The notes: generated by a model from the sequence alone, not told the origin. 64,000 bases of DNA from Lumbricus terrestris (GCA_949752735.1 OX457044.1:20291521-20355520), one strand, 5' to 3'. Shown: positions 39,042 through 52,300, counted from the first letter of the stretch. Program-made: numbers and translations.

Positions 39042-39817
39042 GGTGCGCCAAAAAAAAAGACCCCCCCTAGGTTTTTTGCCAATATTTTTACCAAAAGTAA
39101 GAATTTTCAAATGAAATTTTACAGTCTTATAGACAATTCATATTTACACATTATGGCCAGATTTCATCAAAATATTTCAAACGGAACAAAAGTTACGTCA
39201 CTTTTAGGGAGGCCACCCACCGTTTTTTGACGATTCAAAAACGTAACGCAACAAAAAGTAGGTTTTTGCCAATATTTTGGCCAAAAGTAAGAATCTCAAA
39301 ATGAAATTTTTACAGGCTGATAGGCAATTCATATTTACACATGATGACCGAAATTTCATCAAAATATTTAAAACAGAACAAAAGTTATATCACTTTTAGT
39401 GCGACCACCCTCGGTTTTTTGGATGATTCAAAAAACGTCAAAAAAGGTGGGTGTCCTCACTAAAAGTGATATAACTTTTGTTCCGTTTGAAATATTTTGA
39501 TGAAATTTCGGTCATCATGTGTAAATATGAATTGCCTATAAGCCTGTAAAATTTCATTTTGAAATTCTTACTTTTGGCCAAAATATTGGCAAAAACCTAC
39601 TTTTTGTTGCGTTACGTTTTTGAATCGTCAAAAAACGGTGGGTGGCCTCCCTAAAAGTGACGTAACTTTTGTTCCGTTTGAAATATTTTGATGAAATCTG
39701 GTCATAATGTGTAAATATGAATTGTCTATAAGCCTGTAAAATTTCATTTGGAAATTCTTACTTTTGGTAAAAATATTGGCAAAAAACCTAGGGGGGTCTT
39801 TTTTTTGGCGCACCCTG
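39039..39817. mobile_element. Palindromic MITE, 779 bp, CAGGGTGCGCC ends
   Basis: The left end CAGGGTGCGCCAAAAAAA and right end TTTTTTTGGCGCACCCTG are inverted and flanked by TA. Inverted similarity extends through both arms to the centre near 39428. Each arm holds two diverged copies of a unit of about 190 bp, so four copies are arranged head-head/tail-tail. TA target and CAGGGTG ends suggest a Tc1/mariner-related non-autonomous element. Relatives: 2633-2790 and 50117-50402. Confidence 0.85.
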
Positions 39818-39934
39818 TATATATATATAGTAAAGAGAGAAAAGATATCAGATAATTATCACATGCTCATCAAGCGCCTTTTGTTGAAGCATTTATTAAG
39901 CACCTTTTCTTGAAGTATTTATCAAGTGCGTAAA

Positions 39935-40073
39935 CAGTGGCGGCGTTAGGGGGGGGCCAGGGGGCTAAGCCCCCTGAAAAAGGCCATCCTTTTTTCTCCC
40001 ATGTAAAAATAAAAATTTTGGACGATTTACCCCCTTTAGCCCCCCCAAAACTGAAATCCTGGCGCCGCCACTG
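39935..40073. mobile_element. hAT-like MITE, 139 bp, perfect TSD
   Basis: Ends CAGTGGCGGCG and CGCCGCCACTG are perfect 11-bp inverted repeats. The 8-bp direct repeat TGCGTAAA lies at 39927-39934 and 40074-40081. The interior has complementary ggggctaagccccc sequence. Confidence 0.92.
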
Positions 40074-40524
40074 TGCGTAAAGTGTGCTTATTTACAAAAC
40101 TAGTGTCTCTTGTCGAAATATACATTAAGCACCGTTTCCTCTTATTATTAATTCCAGAGCCTTCTATTACTGAAGGCTCTGATTAATTCTATCAAATGTC
40201 TTTAGTCTGAGTACTCATTAAGCGCCTTTCGTGAGCATACATTCCTTAGACTATTGTGATCCTATCGAATGGAAACTGTTCTATTGGGTTCCAGTGCTAT
40301 CTATACTGCAATCCATTCGGATGCAGTGTTACAACCTAATTGGTTCTAGTTAAGTGGTCGAGTCCATCTAAGTCGATTCCAGATCGAGTCCTCAATTGGT
40401 CGGACTCGTGTGCTACAGCGCTATAGAAATATAATTACTATTAATTGATTTTGATCATAATCCTATGTCATCCTCGGATATCTAATCTGACCTCTTGTTT
40501 TATCTGATCATGTCACTCGTCCTG

Positions 40525-40600
40525 GCCTCAACTGACCTGACCTGACCTGACCTGACCTGACCTCAAATGACCTGACCTCAAATGACCTGACCTGACCTCA
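40525..40600. repeat. TGACC pentanucleotide repeat
   Basis: A run of CTGACCTGACC with two AAATGACC interruptions. It also creates overlapping AGGTCA words on the minus strand. Confidence 0.85.
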
Positions 40601-41189
40601 ACTTATTCTCTTTCGCTCTACATATTATCCTTTGAAGAAATCCTGGATACAACGGATGCAGATAGAGGCCACAGAAGTGACTTTTATTAGTCTTTGGTGC
40701 GCAACCGGTTTGTAACATCAACCCAGTGCCGGTGTCACGAAGTAGAGTATCCCCCGTATTAATAGTATCCCCAGATGAAGAGAAGTAGAAAAAAGCCACC
40801 TCCGCGTGTTTTCATTTTTGCAAATTAACTTCCATTTGCTTTGTTTTGAACAATGACACTAACAGGCATGTTCATTCCTACAAAATAACGTTGCCTGCTT
40901 TGGTTTGAGAGCACTTAGAACATTTAGAACACTTAAGAACACTTAGAGGCACTAAATAAATTTGAGTTGCCTTGTTCTGAATAGGATACTTAAAACAGTT
41001 AGTCACTTTAAACTTTGATTACAGCATACAATTTTCAATTACACGCATTTTTCAATAATGGGGATAGAATGGTTTATCCCTCCCGGATAGTCTAGACCGG
41101 TTAATTCTATCCGGGAGATATAATGATTCATCCCACCCGGATAGCTTTAAGGGGGGGGGGGATAGAATATCACGTGACACCGGCTCAAC

Positions 41190-41262
41190 TTTTAATCTTT
41201 GGAGCGCCTCTGAGTAGCCCATTGAAGAGGCGCTATATAAATGCATTTAATGAATTTTAATG
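41190..41262 (+). repeat. LINE/SINE 3' tail
   Basis: The segment ggagcgcctctgagtagccc, attgaagaggcgctatataa, then (AATG)n-like tail matches other LINE ends in this window. Confidence 0.6.
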
Positions 41263-41300
41263 AATAAGCTGGTGCCCTGCACATGACTTCATAGTCTCAC

Positions 41301-41702
41301 CCGATGCTGTCTCGTAGATGGCAACCTGGACCGACGACTCTGAGAAGACGAGCCCTTTGAGATCCGGTCTCTCGCTACCGTTGACACTTGGGTGCGTAAC
41401 GTAGGTCAACCTTGCGATGTACTTTCCAGATTCATTCCTCGTTAGCCTTTCAAGGTCAAGGCTCGCATCACCGACAATCTTTCCTCGTCCGTCGAACTTT
41501 TTAAATATGTTTTGACCTCGATCTCGTTTATATCCTATTTTCACTTCTTTCGTTTTCTTTCCATTGTCGGCACGCAGAAACCAGGTGATTTCGTAGAGAC
41601 GACTGCAGTCACGCTTCTCCACACCCCATCTCAGGTGCAGAACACCATCCTCGCAAATTTCCAAGGTTTTGTATTTCTCCTCTTTATCATACAGCGATAT
41701 AA
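41301..41702 (-). CDS. Ig-like gene exon 5 (one Ig-like domain)
   Basis: The acceptor 'gtctttatcag' and donor TCGG|GTGAGA bound 402 bases (2+399+1, a 1-1 exon). The protein reads LEICEDGVLHLRWGVEKRDC, YEITWFLRADNGKKTK, then LTRNESGKYIARL and SSVQVAIYE. The first Trp lies between two Cys 15 residues apart. The second Trp starts the strand-C equivalent. N-E-S-G-K-Y replaces the canonical D-x-G-x-Y-x-C, and the strand-F Cys is absent (Ala). A sequon precedes the Gly. Confidence 0.78.
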
Positions 41703-41722
41703 CTGATAAAGACAATAATAAC

Positions 41723-41756
41723 GATGATAATGAAAATAGTAGTAGTAGTAGTAGTA

Positions 41757-41798
<42 letters not shown>

Positions 41799-41861
41799 GC
41801 AATAACAATAATAGCAACAATGATGATGATAATAATAATAATGATAATAATAATAATAATG

Positions 41862-41899
<38 letters not shown>

Positions 41900-41941
41900 T
41901 TTAAAGCCTGAGGGATCATTTATACCTCGGGCGCAAAATCT

Positions 41942-41988
<47 letters not shown>

Positions 41989-42060
41989 GAAGAAGAAGAA
42001 GAAGAATAATAATAATAATAATAATAATACTAATACTAATACTAATACTAATAATTGTAG
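41723..42060. repeat. (TAA)n microsatellite blocks
   Basis: TAA/GATAAT repeats at 41723-41900 and 41943-42050 flank a short segment 'gcctgagggatcatttatac'. That segment recurs as cctgaggggtcgtatgtacc near 44985 and is probably a retroposon end. Confidence 0.95.
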
Positions 42061-42363
42061 GCCTACACTGTAACCGGTTGCGTTCTGTCAACCAGATGGT
42101 TGAATAAAAAAAATTATTATTATAAAAAAATAAAATAATAATAATAATAATAGCCATAGCATTCAGGGGCACGTTCACACAACCAACCGGGATCGAGGAC
42201 GACCATCCATACTAACAATGAATGCATTGTTACTTTAGATTTAGTATGCAATTGTGGGAAAACTATTAACACACTATGCTAGGGTTTTGCTAAGCGTTCA
42301 AAGTTCATCAGGCACAGCCAGTTGGCGTTTCACAGTTTGAATTGGAAATAAATGATGGTTTTC

Positions 42364-43482
<1,119 letters not shown>

Positions 43483-44937
43483 AGTATTTCACAAATTAGT
43501 CCTACTTGTATTTCTATCACTAGCAGTGAACAAAGTCAGTAATTTCAGTAATGTTTCTTATTATTGTCATTCGGTTAACTCTTCCAACAACCATAGTTAC
43601 AACTTATACAATCATCAAGAACAACTTAAGCAATCAAGAAATACTACTATTGCAAACAACAAATACCACCTAAGCAATCAACACATAGACCAGAGTATCA
43701 TCTATTGATATTCCCGTTTCTTCTCTAAGTCCCCAGGCCAATTTCGTCAATAGCCCAAAACACCTAGATAACCGATCACATTATTTCCCCTCATAAAGCG
43801 TACCTCATTTTCGCAGACAAGGGGCAAGGCCGACAGTGTACGAAGAAGGCGACAGCGTGTCGAAATCCAGAAAATGCTCGCAAATAAACTCCGATCATGT
43901 AGGTCACTCCATGTGACTGAACTAAGAGACGAAGAGAGGTCTTATCGCTATTCGAACAGCCGATGCACAAATGCGCAGAACTCCGAAACGACGCTATATA
44001 CGGCTCCAGCCGAAGAAAGTATCGCCAACAGAATCCGAGGACTTTTGATATGAACCGCAACGGCGCATTTTACTTATATACGTCGAATTTAAGCAATTCC
44101 ACACGTCTTCACTCTTTCAGCCTGGTCTTCTGCACTCAATACGTCTTCACGATCTAGCACGGTCTTCTGCACCTGTCTTTTCTCCCTTAATACGTCTACA
44201 CTCTGTCCGGATCCCCATTGTCATCTGCCAATCGTCGACAATGCGCAGATCTTATATAGAACCTTCTGACGTCACCAACTGCGCATTTAAAATACTGCGT
44301 CGCAGAAAAAGCTGCCAACATCCGCCCAGCTGTGTCTTCTACGCAGCAGAAATAGCTGCCAAGATCACTCCTACGTGTCTTTGTAACTACCATCCGGTCG
44401 GTCTGAGAGGATCGGTCTTTCTCTCTCTCTATCTCTCTCTCTCTCTATGCCCATTAAGACGCGCTCTCTGACGACACACCGTGTCTTCTTCTCCGTCCGT
44501 CTTTGTATCTCTCTTTGTCATAGTGACTTCGTCTGGTAATTAAAACGCGACATCGATAGATTCCCGACGATCGCGGCAGCGATATATAGGCCTGTCATGT
44601 CGGGAACGATTAATTCGCGACATTAAGCGCCGACCGCCGACGCAATCGTCGCATATCGACACAAGATGGCGCATCGCGAGGCCATTAATTCGCGCTGGCC
44701 GTAATCCAATATTTATCAGTCGCCGACCGCCCACGCATCGATTGTCGCAAGATGGCGCGCCGCTACGTAGGCCTACCGCGTCGAACGGCAATGCATTACC
44801 GACCGGAAGTAATTAAAACGCGCTGGCAGAAATCCAATATATATAATAATATACCGATCACCCGAAGCGCAAATGGCGGATTCCAAAAATAACTATCGGA
44901 AGCCGTAACGTCACGTCATACGGGGCGTTACACTATG
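43483..44937 (-). mobile_element. Putative 5' LTR/leader of the gag-like element
   Basis: On the minus strand the block begins TGTAACGCCCCGTATGACG (44937 downward). It holds two diverged units of about 75 bp (attggattacggccagcgcg and catcttgcgacaatcgatgc versions) and TATATA-type boxes near 44590 and 43995. It is GC-richer than its surroundings. A TGTAAC start upstream of a gag-like frame fits an LTR, but no matching second LTR or primer site was confirmed. Confidence 0.35.
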
Positions 44938-46435
44938 TGCAATCCCAGATGTTTTTATTTTATTAATTAGTATGTTGTTAGTCCCTGAGGGGTCGTATGT
45001 ACCTCGGGGCAAAAAAAGTTATTAAACAATAACAACAGTATTAAAAAACTAACCTAATAATTTCAACTGACAAGTTTCTCTTTAGTGGAAACAGACGCTT
45101 GAAAGTTCAGTTAGAGCGATCTTTTAACTTATGCAGTCCGTTCCCTGGTAATTTTGCAACCCCACCCCAAAGTGGAGCAAAGGGTTGAGTCAACCTAGTG
45201 GATAAGTGGGAATCAAGTGGTTCGATCCAGCGTCCTTCAGATCACGGCTGTTTTTGATTTTTTTTTAAATTAACTGCCCAACCAGCAATTATTTTTCTAG
45301 TCGTAAATCGTCGGCGAAATTCTGATCGTTTTTTAGTACTTTGTCTGAAATTTGTCTCAAGTTTCCCTATAATTGTCGCAAGTCACCGTCTGTAAAAATC
45401 TGATGACCTTTCTTAGTCATCCACTTGAAATTTTGAAATTTGTGCAAATTTGCCCTTCCTCCTGCCTATTTTTCACTGCACAAGTCCTTCGTTCCATATC
45501 GCTCCTCCGTGGTAAAGTAAACCGGCTGCAGTTACCTGTTCTAATGATTATAGGCAGTAGAGATATATGAAAAAGAGTTTGGCATACTTTTTATTTAACC
45601 ACGGTGTATTACAGTGGGCCAATGTAAAAAAAGAAATCTGTGTTAGCCTACATACGAATCGCGAAAATGGTTGAAAGCACAATAAGTTGTAGTAGTTTTG
45701 CCAAAGATTATTCAAAGTCATCAATTTTGGAGTTTTTTTGTTTTATTACTTTCTGTAGTCATATAGTGTTCAGCGTGCTACACCACAAAATCCACTAGAC
45801 GAACCAAAAATGAATTAGAAATCTTGCAGTATATGTAGAAGATGACAGAAAGGAACTAGCGATGCGTCATCGTTATCCAACCGTTAAGAAATTATTTAAA
45901 CAATTTAATGCTGCCCTGCCTTGGTCTGCACAGTATATAGGGAGAAACTTTAGTTTTTTATTGGCATGATTGATAGGCCTGACAAACGGCGGCCATCAGA
46001 TAGCATGTTTGAACAGCTGCTGCTTCTTTAAAAAAAAGTAAGCAGACATTTTCTGACACAATAATACACAAAGAAAGAAAGACAAAAGCTTGCGAAATTT
46101 GCCCAAGTTTTTTAAAATCTAATAATGTAGGCCCTTAAGTAATTTGCAATTGATGTATTTGAAATTATACGTGATTTGTAATTTCCAGCAAATTTATCTA
46201 GTAATTAGTAATTTGCAATTCCATTACATGTGTAATATGACATCCCTATAATAATGGCCTATACACAGAGACATGCGCATTATATACATTAAAACGTACA
46301 CAAATAAATAATTTTAGACACTATAAACTCCAATACACAACAGGCTGCACATGTGCATAATACAGCATGCTTTGCGACGACTGTATATATACACAAAACA
46401 TACCATATAGAAAGACACTAAGTGGTGATTCTTTG
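44938..46435. other. Intronic/intergenic, no gene recognised
   Basis: Contains the cctgaggggtcgtatgtacc repeat end (44980-45025) and one gatgacc...agtcatc hairpin at 45402. AT-rich elsewhere; no supported coding sequence. Confidence 0.5.
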
Positions 46436-46439
46436 CTAA

Positions 46440-46639
46440 GAATAGTGATCGAGAAAAAAATGGATGGCCTGAAAAGAACAGAAGGAAGACAGGGACATCT
46501 GATGCTGGACAGGATGATGGAGGACGGCTACTAAAATCTCAAAGAGAAGGCGCAACGGAGGATGGTGTGGCGGCATTTTGCATTCGAACCTACCTAGAGA
46601 GAGCCTGAAGAAGAAGAAGAAGAAGAAGAAGAAGAAGAA

Positions 46640-46689
<50 letters not shown>

Positions 46690-46720
46690 CGATGATGGTG
46701 ATGATGACGATGATAGACAG
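46440..46720 (+). pseudogene. LINE 3' end with (GAA)n(GAT)n tail
   Basis: The plus strand reads 'LKRTEGRQGHLMLDRMMED' then 'NLKEKAQRRMVWRHFAFEPT', the C-terminal end of the LINE family of 2950-3500. It runs directly into GAA and GAT repeats (46605-46705) that probably grew from its tail. Confidence 0.65.
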
Positions 46721-46738
46721 AACAATTGCCATTCTTAC

Positions 46739-47383
46739 CAGGTGCTTTCTTTACAACAAGTTTGATGTAACCTTTGGGGAAGACAGAGAATATTCCATCG
46801 GAATCATTTAAGGTAACGTTGACATGATAGGTTCCATTGTATTCCCGTGTCACGTTGCGGACTGCGAGACCTGCTTGCAACCTGAGATCCACTGAGAATA
46901 CATGATGTGCAGGAGCTGTGGGTAAGGTGGTGGTTATGGGCGTTGTCTCTTTGACTCCATTACCTTCACCAGAACCGGTGTCACCAGAACCGGTGTCACC
47001 AGAACCGGTGTCATCATGATAATAAGATTCCGGTAAAGTGGTGGTGCTGTCGGTGGTGGTGGTCATGGGCGTTGTCTCTTCGACTATAATACCTTCACCA
47101 GAACCGGGGTCATCATAATAATAATCTTCCGGGTCTGGTGAGTACTGACGGGTGATCGTGTCGTATGGATTATCACTCGGTGGTGTAACCGACATTGGTG
47201 GCTCTTCGGAAGTGGTACGGTAAGCGTTGTCGGTAAAGATACGCACTTGATTTAAGTACCAGCCGCGTTCGATGACCTTCGCGTAAGGGCACGTGTTTCT
47301 CTCCGGATATACGAGGGTCCAGTTGAGGACGAATGACTCGCCCTCGCACACCTCCAGAGTCACAGTAGAATCAGGAATAATTG
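46739..47383 (-). CDS. Ig-like gene exon 4 (Ig-like domain with long mucin/SGD insert)
   Basis: The acceptor 'atatatatag' and donor CCTG|GTAAGA bound 645 bases (2+642+1). The first half has VTLEVCEGESFVLNWTLVYP, NTCPYAKVIERGWYLNQVRI. An insert of about 95 residues follows, with SPDPEDYYYDDPGSGEG, TTTTDSTTTLPES and DTGSGDTGSGDTGSGEG. The domain then resumes with VFSVDLRLQAGLAVRNVT, NGTYHVNVTL and GYIKLVVKKAP. The D-x-G-x-Y box lacks its Cys (Val). The Ser-Gly dipeptides in an acidic context look like glycosaminoglycan sites and the Thr runs like O-glycosylation sites. Confidence 0.82.
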
Positions 47384-49435
47384 CTATATATATATGAGAC
47401 AAAACAAATTCACAAAGCAACTCTGTTTGGTGGTGTTGCACCCTTTCAGTGTTCACACGTGCACACACGAAACACGACAGAACACCAAAGGCGCATAGCA
47501 TAAAAGATAACGGTAAATGAATGTCCTTATTTACTATTGACTCCACCCGTCTCCTTACGTTGCAAGTCGACCGCTCTATCATTCTGCATGGCAAGTAGCC
47601 TAATTTTTTCCAAGTCTTCGTCATTATACCGATTTATTTAGAAATTTTATATACCGTGCACCTTGACAAATTACATGAACAGACTAACTCCGAGGAGCTG
47701 CATTGACTAGCAAGTAGCACAGTGCATGATTAGCACTGCTTCATGGGTGGATCCGTGTGGTGTGGTGGATCCGCCCCTGCACTGATTCACTACATTTGCA
47801 TAATAATAATTTCGGTTATTCAACAATCCGGTTGACAGACCGCAACAGGTTACAGTATGCAGTAATGCGATTGACTTAATTAACAGCAGAACGCACAGCC
47901 TGCAATACAATGGCGTTAATGTGCAATGCAACGGGGTTAATATCAGCCTACAAAGCACGTCTATATCCCATGAGGGTTAAGGAATCGAACTCTGATCTCG
48001 ATGAAAGTGTGCTGTATAATGCGCCACCGGGTCCCCCATGGATAGTGCATGAGTTGTAAATATAAATTTCTAAATAGAATTTGATTTGCATACGCACAAT
48101 CGCACAAACACACAAACACACACAGATACATTCAAGGTATTGCATTGTATCCGTAAATTTATAAAGCGCCTCACATAGTGCACAATAATTAATCAGAGGC
48201 GCTTCCAGTTCGAAAGGCCAAGAGGAAAGATAGTGGTCTTGAGACAGAGCAAAGACGTAGGACCTACTTAGAGTACCATGCAGTTGATTACTAAGAACGT
48301 GTCATTGGAGACAGAGGAGAGCTGCTTTCAGACTAAGAGATGGAGGACCATCGAAGGCAGGATCCCGAGTTTTGGCCATGGTGGTCCCTTCTTGCGACGT
48401 GACGAAGAGAGGAAAAGCTGAAAGCGGCCCGGACTTAAATCTCCTTAATTATAAGATTTGGAGACTAATGCAGGAGAAAGCCTAGTTATACAAGACAAGG
48501 ATAAGAGATATTGGAAGACCTCCGTGAGTAAAATTATTGTTAATGCCTCGGAAGATTTTGATCAGCTGGTTATCCATGCATGCTATACTGGCCCAAGCGT
48601 TTTGAAGCTTGCGTTGAGGACGAACACACATAGCAGTCAATTTATTCGAAAATAAAATTATGCAAGCACTTATTATTGATAGGCTAAATGACACTTGAAA
48701 ATGATATTAAAATTTTTGATTATTTTGTGGTCTTTAAAATTTAAATTTTGATGTCAGTGACGTCAAAATGACATCATTATTGTGAGCAGGGATGCCACTC
48801 ATGAGTAGCTTTTCCACATGGATCTAGGTTTCTGGTCTTGTTCAGGTTTCTAAGTTTTTCTCCGGATCTAGCTTTTTTCGCGAAGGCTTCCGTGCTGATT
48901 CTTGAAACATGACTTTCATTTTCAGGTATTTCCACAAAAAAGCAGACACTCCATCAGTGCGTAAAACAGATCAGATGAAACACTAGGTAAAAGTCGTCAG
49001 ATGTCAGATTTCACTTTAAAACTAAAGAAAAGGTCATCAAAAATTTCAAGGGCAAACAGTAAAACTTTCCGTCTGAAAAATTTCACGTATTTGTCAGAAA
49101 AATTCGTCGTGTTTCTCAACGTCAAGAAAGTCTAGGATTTTATAGCTTTTTTAGGACGGATCTGACCTTTTTGAAAATTCATAGTGGCATACATGATTGT
49201 AAGATTGGAACTTCAAAATTTTCATCAGTATTAGTTATACACGTATGTGAGGTTTCAAAGCGGTTTTTGAATCAAAAAATTCCATGAATATTTGCTATTT
49301 ATTTTTATATTTACAAAATGGTTCTCTTTCCCCTCTCCAGACACAGCATGTAGGTTAATCACACATAATTATACGTGCTCCAACGCATCGGAGTAGGCCT
49401 ATACCTCACAAAACAACTAACCCAAATTAACTTAC
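47384..49435. other. Ig-locus intron, repeats only
   Basis: Holds a minus-oriented LINE 3' tail at about 48148-48480 and a degraded MITE-like stretch near 48960-49140 (gtcgtc/ggtcatc words). No exon was recognised. Confidence 0.5.
48148..48480 (-). repeat. LINE 3' fragment (minus)
   Basis: The block tattgcattgtatccg, ttataaagcgcctcacatag, tgcacaataattaatcagagg continues with layout matching 51740-51900, so it is a decayed copy of that LINE. Confidence 0.55.
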
Positions 49436-49780
49436 TTGGGCGCTGAGGTTTCTCAACCTCCAAATTCGTGTCGGCTGTCAAATTCTGTCCGTTCACGAAC
49501 ATAAGAATGACCTCGTACGTTCCGGCGTCAGACTGCGTCACATTGCGCATGACGATACCAGCATTGCTTCTGTATCTACTGACCCGCGGGTCGTTGGAGA
49601 CGAACGGCGGTTTAACGCCGCGCTCCAACGAGCAAAGTTCCTCGGACTTGGACCATTTCTTCCAGTAGATGACGTGCAGATTGCGAGTTCTATTATCGCA
49701 ATCCCTTCCCAGTTCGAATTCCCAGGGGAAGATAGCGATAGCTCCGACACACTGATGAATGTCTGCAACCTCTGAGATTT
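49436..49780 (-). CDS. Ig-like gene exon 3 (one Ig-like domain)
   Basis: The acceptor 'tttgtcgtcag' and donor CCAA|GTAAGT bound 345 bases (2+342+1). The protein reads HQCVGAIAIFPWEFELGRDC, LHVIYWKKWSKSEELC, then GIVMRNVTQSDAGTYEVILM and TNLEVEKPQRP. The Cys pair is 16 residues apart around the first Trp. DAGTYEV matches D-x-G-x-Y-x-C except that Val replaces the Cys. An NVT sequon sits at the E-F turn. Confidence 0.82.
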
Positions 49781-49854
49781 CTGACGACAAAGGAACAACT
49801 TATGATCGTCCCGATTCTAATTCAAGGTAGATGTATGCAATGTATGCCATTGTA

Positions 49855-50075
49855 TGCATGTATGTATGTGTGTATGTATGTATGTATGTATGTATGTATG
49901 TATGTGTATGTATGTATGTATGTATGTATGTACGTATGTATGCAACTATGCATGTATGTATGAAAGTGTGTATGTATGAATGCATGTATGCGGGTATGGA
50001 TGTATGAATGTGTGTGTGCACATGCGTATGCTTAAATCCATGCAGTAATGCTGCATGTATGCATGTTTGTGTGTA
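49855..50075. repeat. (ATGT)n-rich microsatellite
   Basis: ATGT repeats with growing divergence to the right; minus-strand His/Thr/Ile frames are artefacts. Confidence 0.95.
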
Positions 50076-50116
50076 TGACAAGTTTTACGTATCTCTGCCT
50101 GTTTGGCACTCATTTA

Positions 50117-50402
50117 CAGGTTGTGCCATAAAAATACACTTAGGGCTTTTTGCCAATATCTTGGCCGGAAGTAAGAATGTCTAAATCAAATTTTACAGGT
50201 TTAATGGCAATTCATAATTGCGTATAAGCTTAATGGCTAAATTTCATCAAAATATTTCAAGCAAAACAAGGATTAAATTACTTTTAATGAGTCCCCCACT
50301 GTTTTTTTACGATTCAAAAACATAACGCAACAAAAAGGAATCAAATTTTTCCCTTCTGGTCAAACTATTGGCAAAAACCTTGAGGAGTCTTTTTATGGCC
50401 CA
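50117..50402. mobile_element. Single-unit copy of the palindromic MITE family
   Basis: It begins caggttgtgccataaaaata and ends tttttatggcccaccccata, imperfect inverted ends. The interior (ttttgccaatatcttggccg, gtaagaatgtctaaatcaaa) matches the arm unit of 39039-39817. Confidence 0.65.
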
Positions 50403-50728
50403 CCCCATATATATTATATGTAGGCCATATTCATTTATCTATTCATTCATTCATTCGTTCATCCATTCATTCAAGTATTTATATAGAGCCTCTTCGAGGA
50501 AACTACATGATTGATCGATTATCGCATTAAAAAATTGCCATTAAAATGTTTGAATGCATTAATCGTACGCGTTTATTAGATCTGATTAAAACTGAATCAA
50601 AAGGCAGAAAAATCGTTTTAAACGGAAAGCTCATACTTCAAACAATTGACACATTCTTTGCAAATATCTCAAGAAAGGATTTTGAGTGTCATCGTGGCCA
50701 TTCGTCGCTCAATTATCGCCTGCATGCG

Positions 50729-51011
50729 CAAGGCCGTAGCCAGGATTTTATTTCTGGGGGTGTTTCCAGGAAAATTTCTGACGACCTTTGTTTTAGTCGA
50801 CCTTTTTTTAGTCATCAGATGCTTTTTTGTGGATTTTTCGCTCGAAAAACTATCAGTACGGCGTAAAACAATCTAATTTCATGATTTTTTCCTTCATAAA
50901 TCGCGATTTTCCCTTGTTTTTTGCGTATAAGCATTATCTAACATTTACGGTTATTTTCATTTCGGGGGTGTTCAAACACCCAAAACGCCCCACGCCTTAG
51001 CAACGGTCTTG
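50729..51011. mobile_element. hAT-like MITE with perfect TSD
   Basis: It begins CAAGGCCGTAGCCAGG and ends TTAGCAACGGTCTTG, imperfect inverted ends. The perfect 8-bp repeat TGCATGCG lies at 50721-50728 and 51012-51019. It belongs to the family of 24025-24289. Confidence 0.85.
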
Positions 51012-51019
51012 TGCATGCG

Positions 51020-51715
51020 AACCAAAACATGCGTTTATCGCTAGCCTAACGATGAGACGTCGACATCTAACGTTGTTTCAACTCCACGTCAAACTACACT
51101 GGCTATTCTCCAGAAGAAGGCAAGGCGAATTGATCCAAGTTACAAATAATAAGTTGAATGCTTAAAGAAGGACAAAAGAGATGGAATTTGGAAAGAGCTG
51201 CAACCTCGAGTGAAAAATTCTGACCAACTCGATGCGGTTCAATAGCAGGCCTACTATTATTAATTTAAAAGATCATCCATTGAACCAAACAATGTAAATA
51301 AACTGGTCTGCCTAAAGTTCCCTAAACAATTGTCTGAACAAATACTTAAATTTGATAGTTGGGAAAAGATTTTCTAATTTTCACATTTAGGTCGATAGCA
51401 TTTTAAAGGTCGCTCAAACAAAAAAATTAACGGATTTTGAGCAGTTGACAGATTCGAGCAGTGTTTCAATTTTGTCTCTTTTTACAAAACTGTTCAATAA
51501 ACTAAATGTTGAAATTCAATGGGATTAAGCCAAAGTTTCTTTATAGTTTAGCAATAGATTTCTAACATTGTTACAATCTTGAAGTCATTCATATCGAACA
51601 TTCATACAGCGGTCCTTATAGAAAATGACTCCCCAACTGCAGCACATGAGCAGTCTTAAAGTAAGAAAATGGCCAGAAGAAGATAATGATCCAGAGAATA
51701 GGATGGCCATTCCAC
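51020..51715. other. Ig-locus intron, nothing recognised
   Basis: AT-rich sequence without supported exons or clear repeats. Confidence 0.5.
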
Positions 51716-52300
51716 GATGATGATGATGATGATGATGTATTGTATTGTATTTATAAATTTATAAAGCGCCTCTCACAGTGCACACCAATCAGAGGCGCTC
51801 CCAGTACGTTAGACCAAGAGAGAAAAAAAGGACTCTTGAGACACCGAAAAGAGGCATTAGACTCACCAGTTAATAAGGAGGAACGAGTTGAAGGAGGAAG
51901 CTGGTTCCCCAATGCCGGGCCAATGAGAGCAAAGGCACGCTTTTTAACTAGGGTAGTCCTAGCTCGCGGGACGAAGAGATCATGCCGATCTAAGGAGCGT
52001 AGCGGTCGAAGAGAAGTGGCCGAGGTCGGCAGATGGATGAGGCCACGGAGGTACATGGGAGCTCGGCCAGTACATGACCGAGAGATTAATGTCAGCACTT
52101 TGAGTTGTATCCTAGCAATAAGGGGAAGCCAATGGAGATGGTCAAACATAAAAGCAGAGATGTGAGAAAAGCGAGGAAGCCGGGCTATTAGCCTGGCCGC
52201 AGAGTTTACGACAGACTGAAGAGGGGAGAGACGAACTTTAGGAAGGCCAACCAATAGCGAATTACAATAGTCAACTCGGGAACAGACGAAGGCATGATGA
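51716..52300 (-). pseudogene. L2/CR1-like LINE C-terminal fragment
   Basis: On the minus strand the frame reads CSRVDYCNSLLVGLPKV, LQSVVNSAARLIARLP, LHWLPLIARIQLKVLTLI and RRFINL. These are the standard C-terminal boxes of L2/CR1 reverse transcriptases. The 3' UTR and (ACAAT)n tail lie at 51740-51790. 5'-truncated within (GAT)n at 52290. Confidence 0.85.

Noticed and set aside
40525..40600. Tandem AGGTCA words as a nuclear-receptor response element
   Set aside because: They arise from a simple TGACC pentanucleotide repeat with no promoter nearby.
44196..44393. Minus-strand frame with SDLGSYFCC resembling an Ig strand F
   Set aside because: It lies in the LTR-like repeat block, has no acceptor or donor giving a phase-1 exon, and the rest of the frame is not Ig-like.
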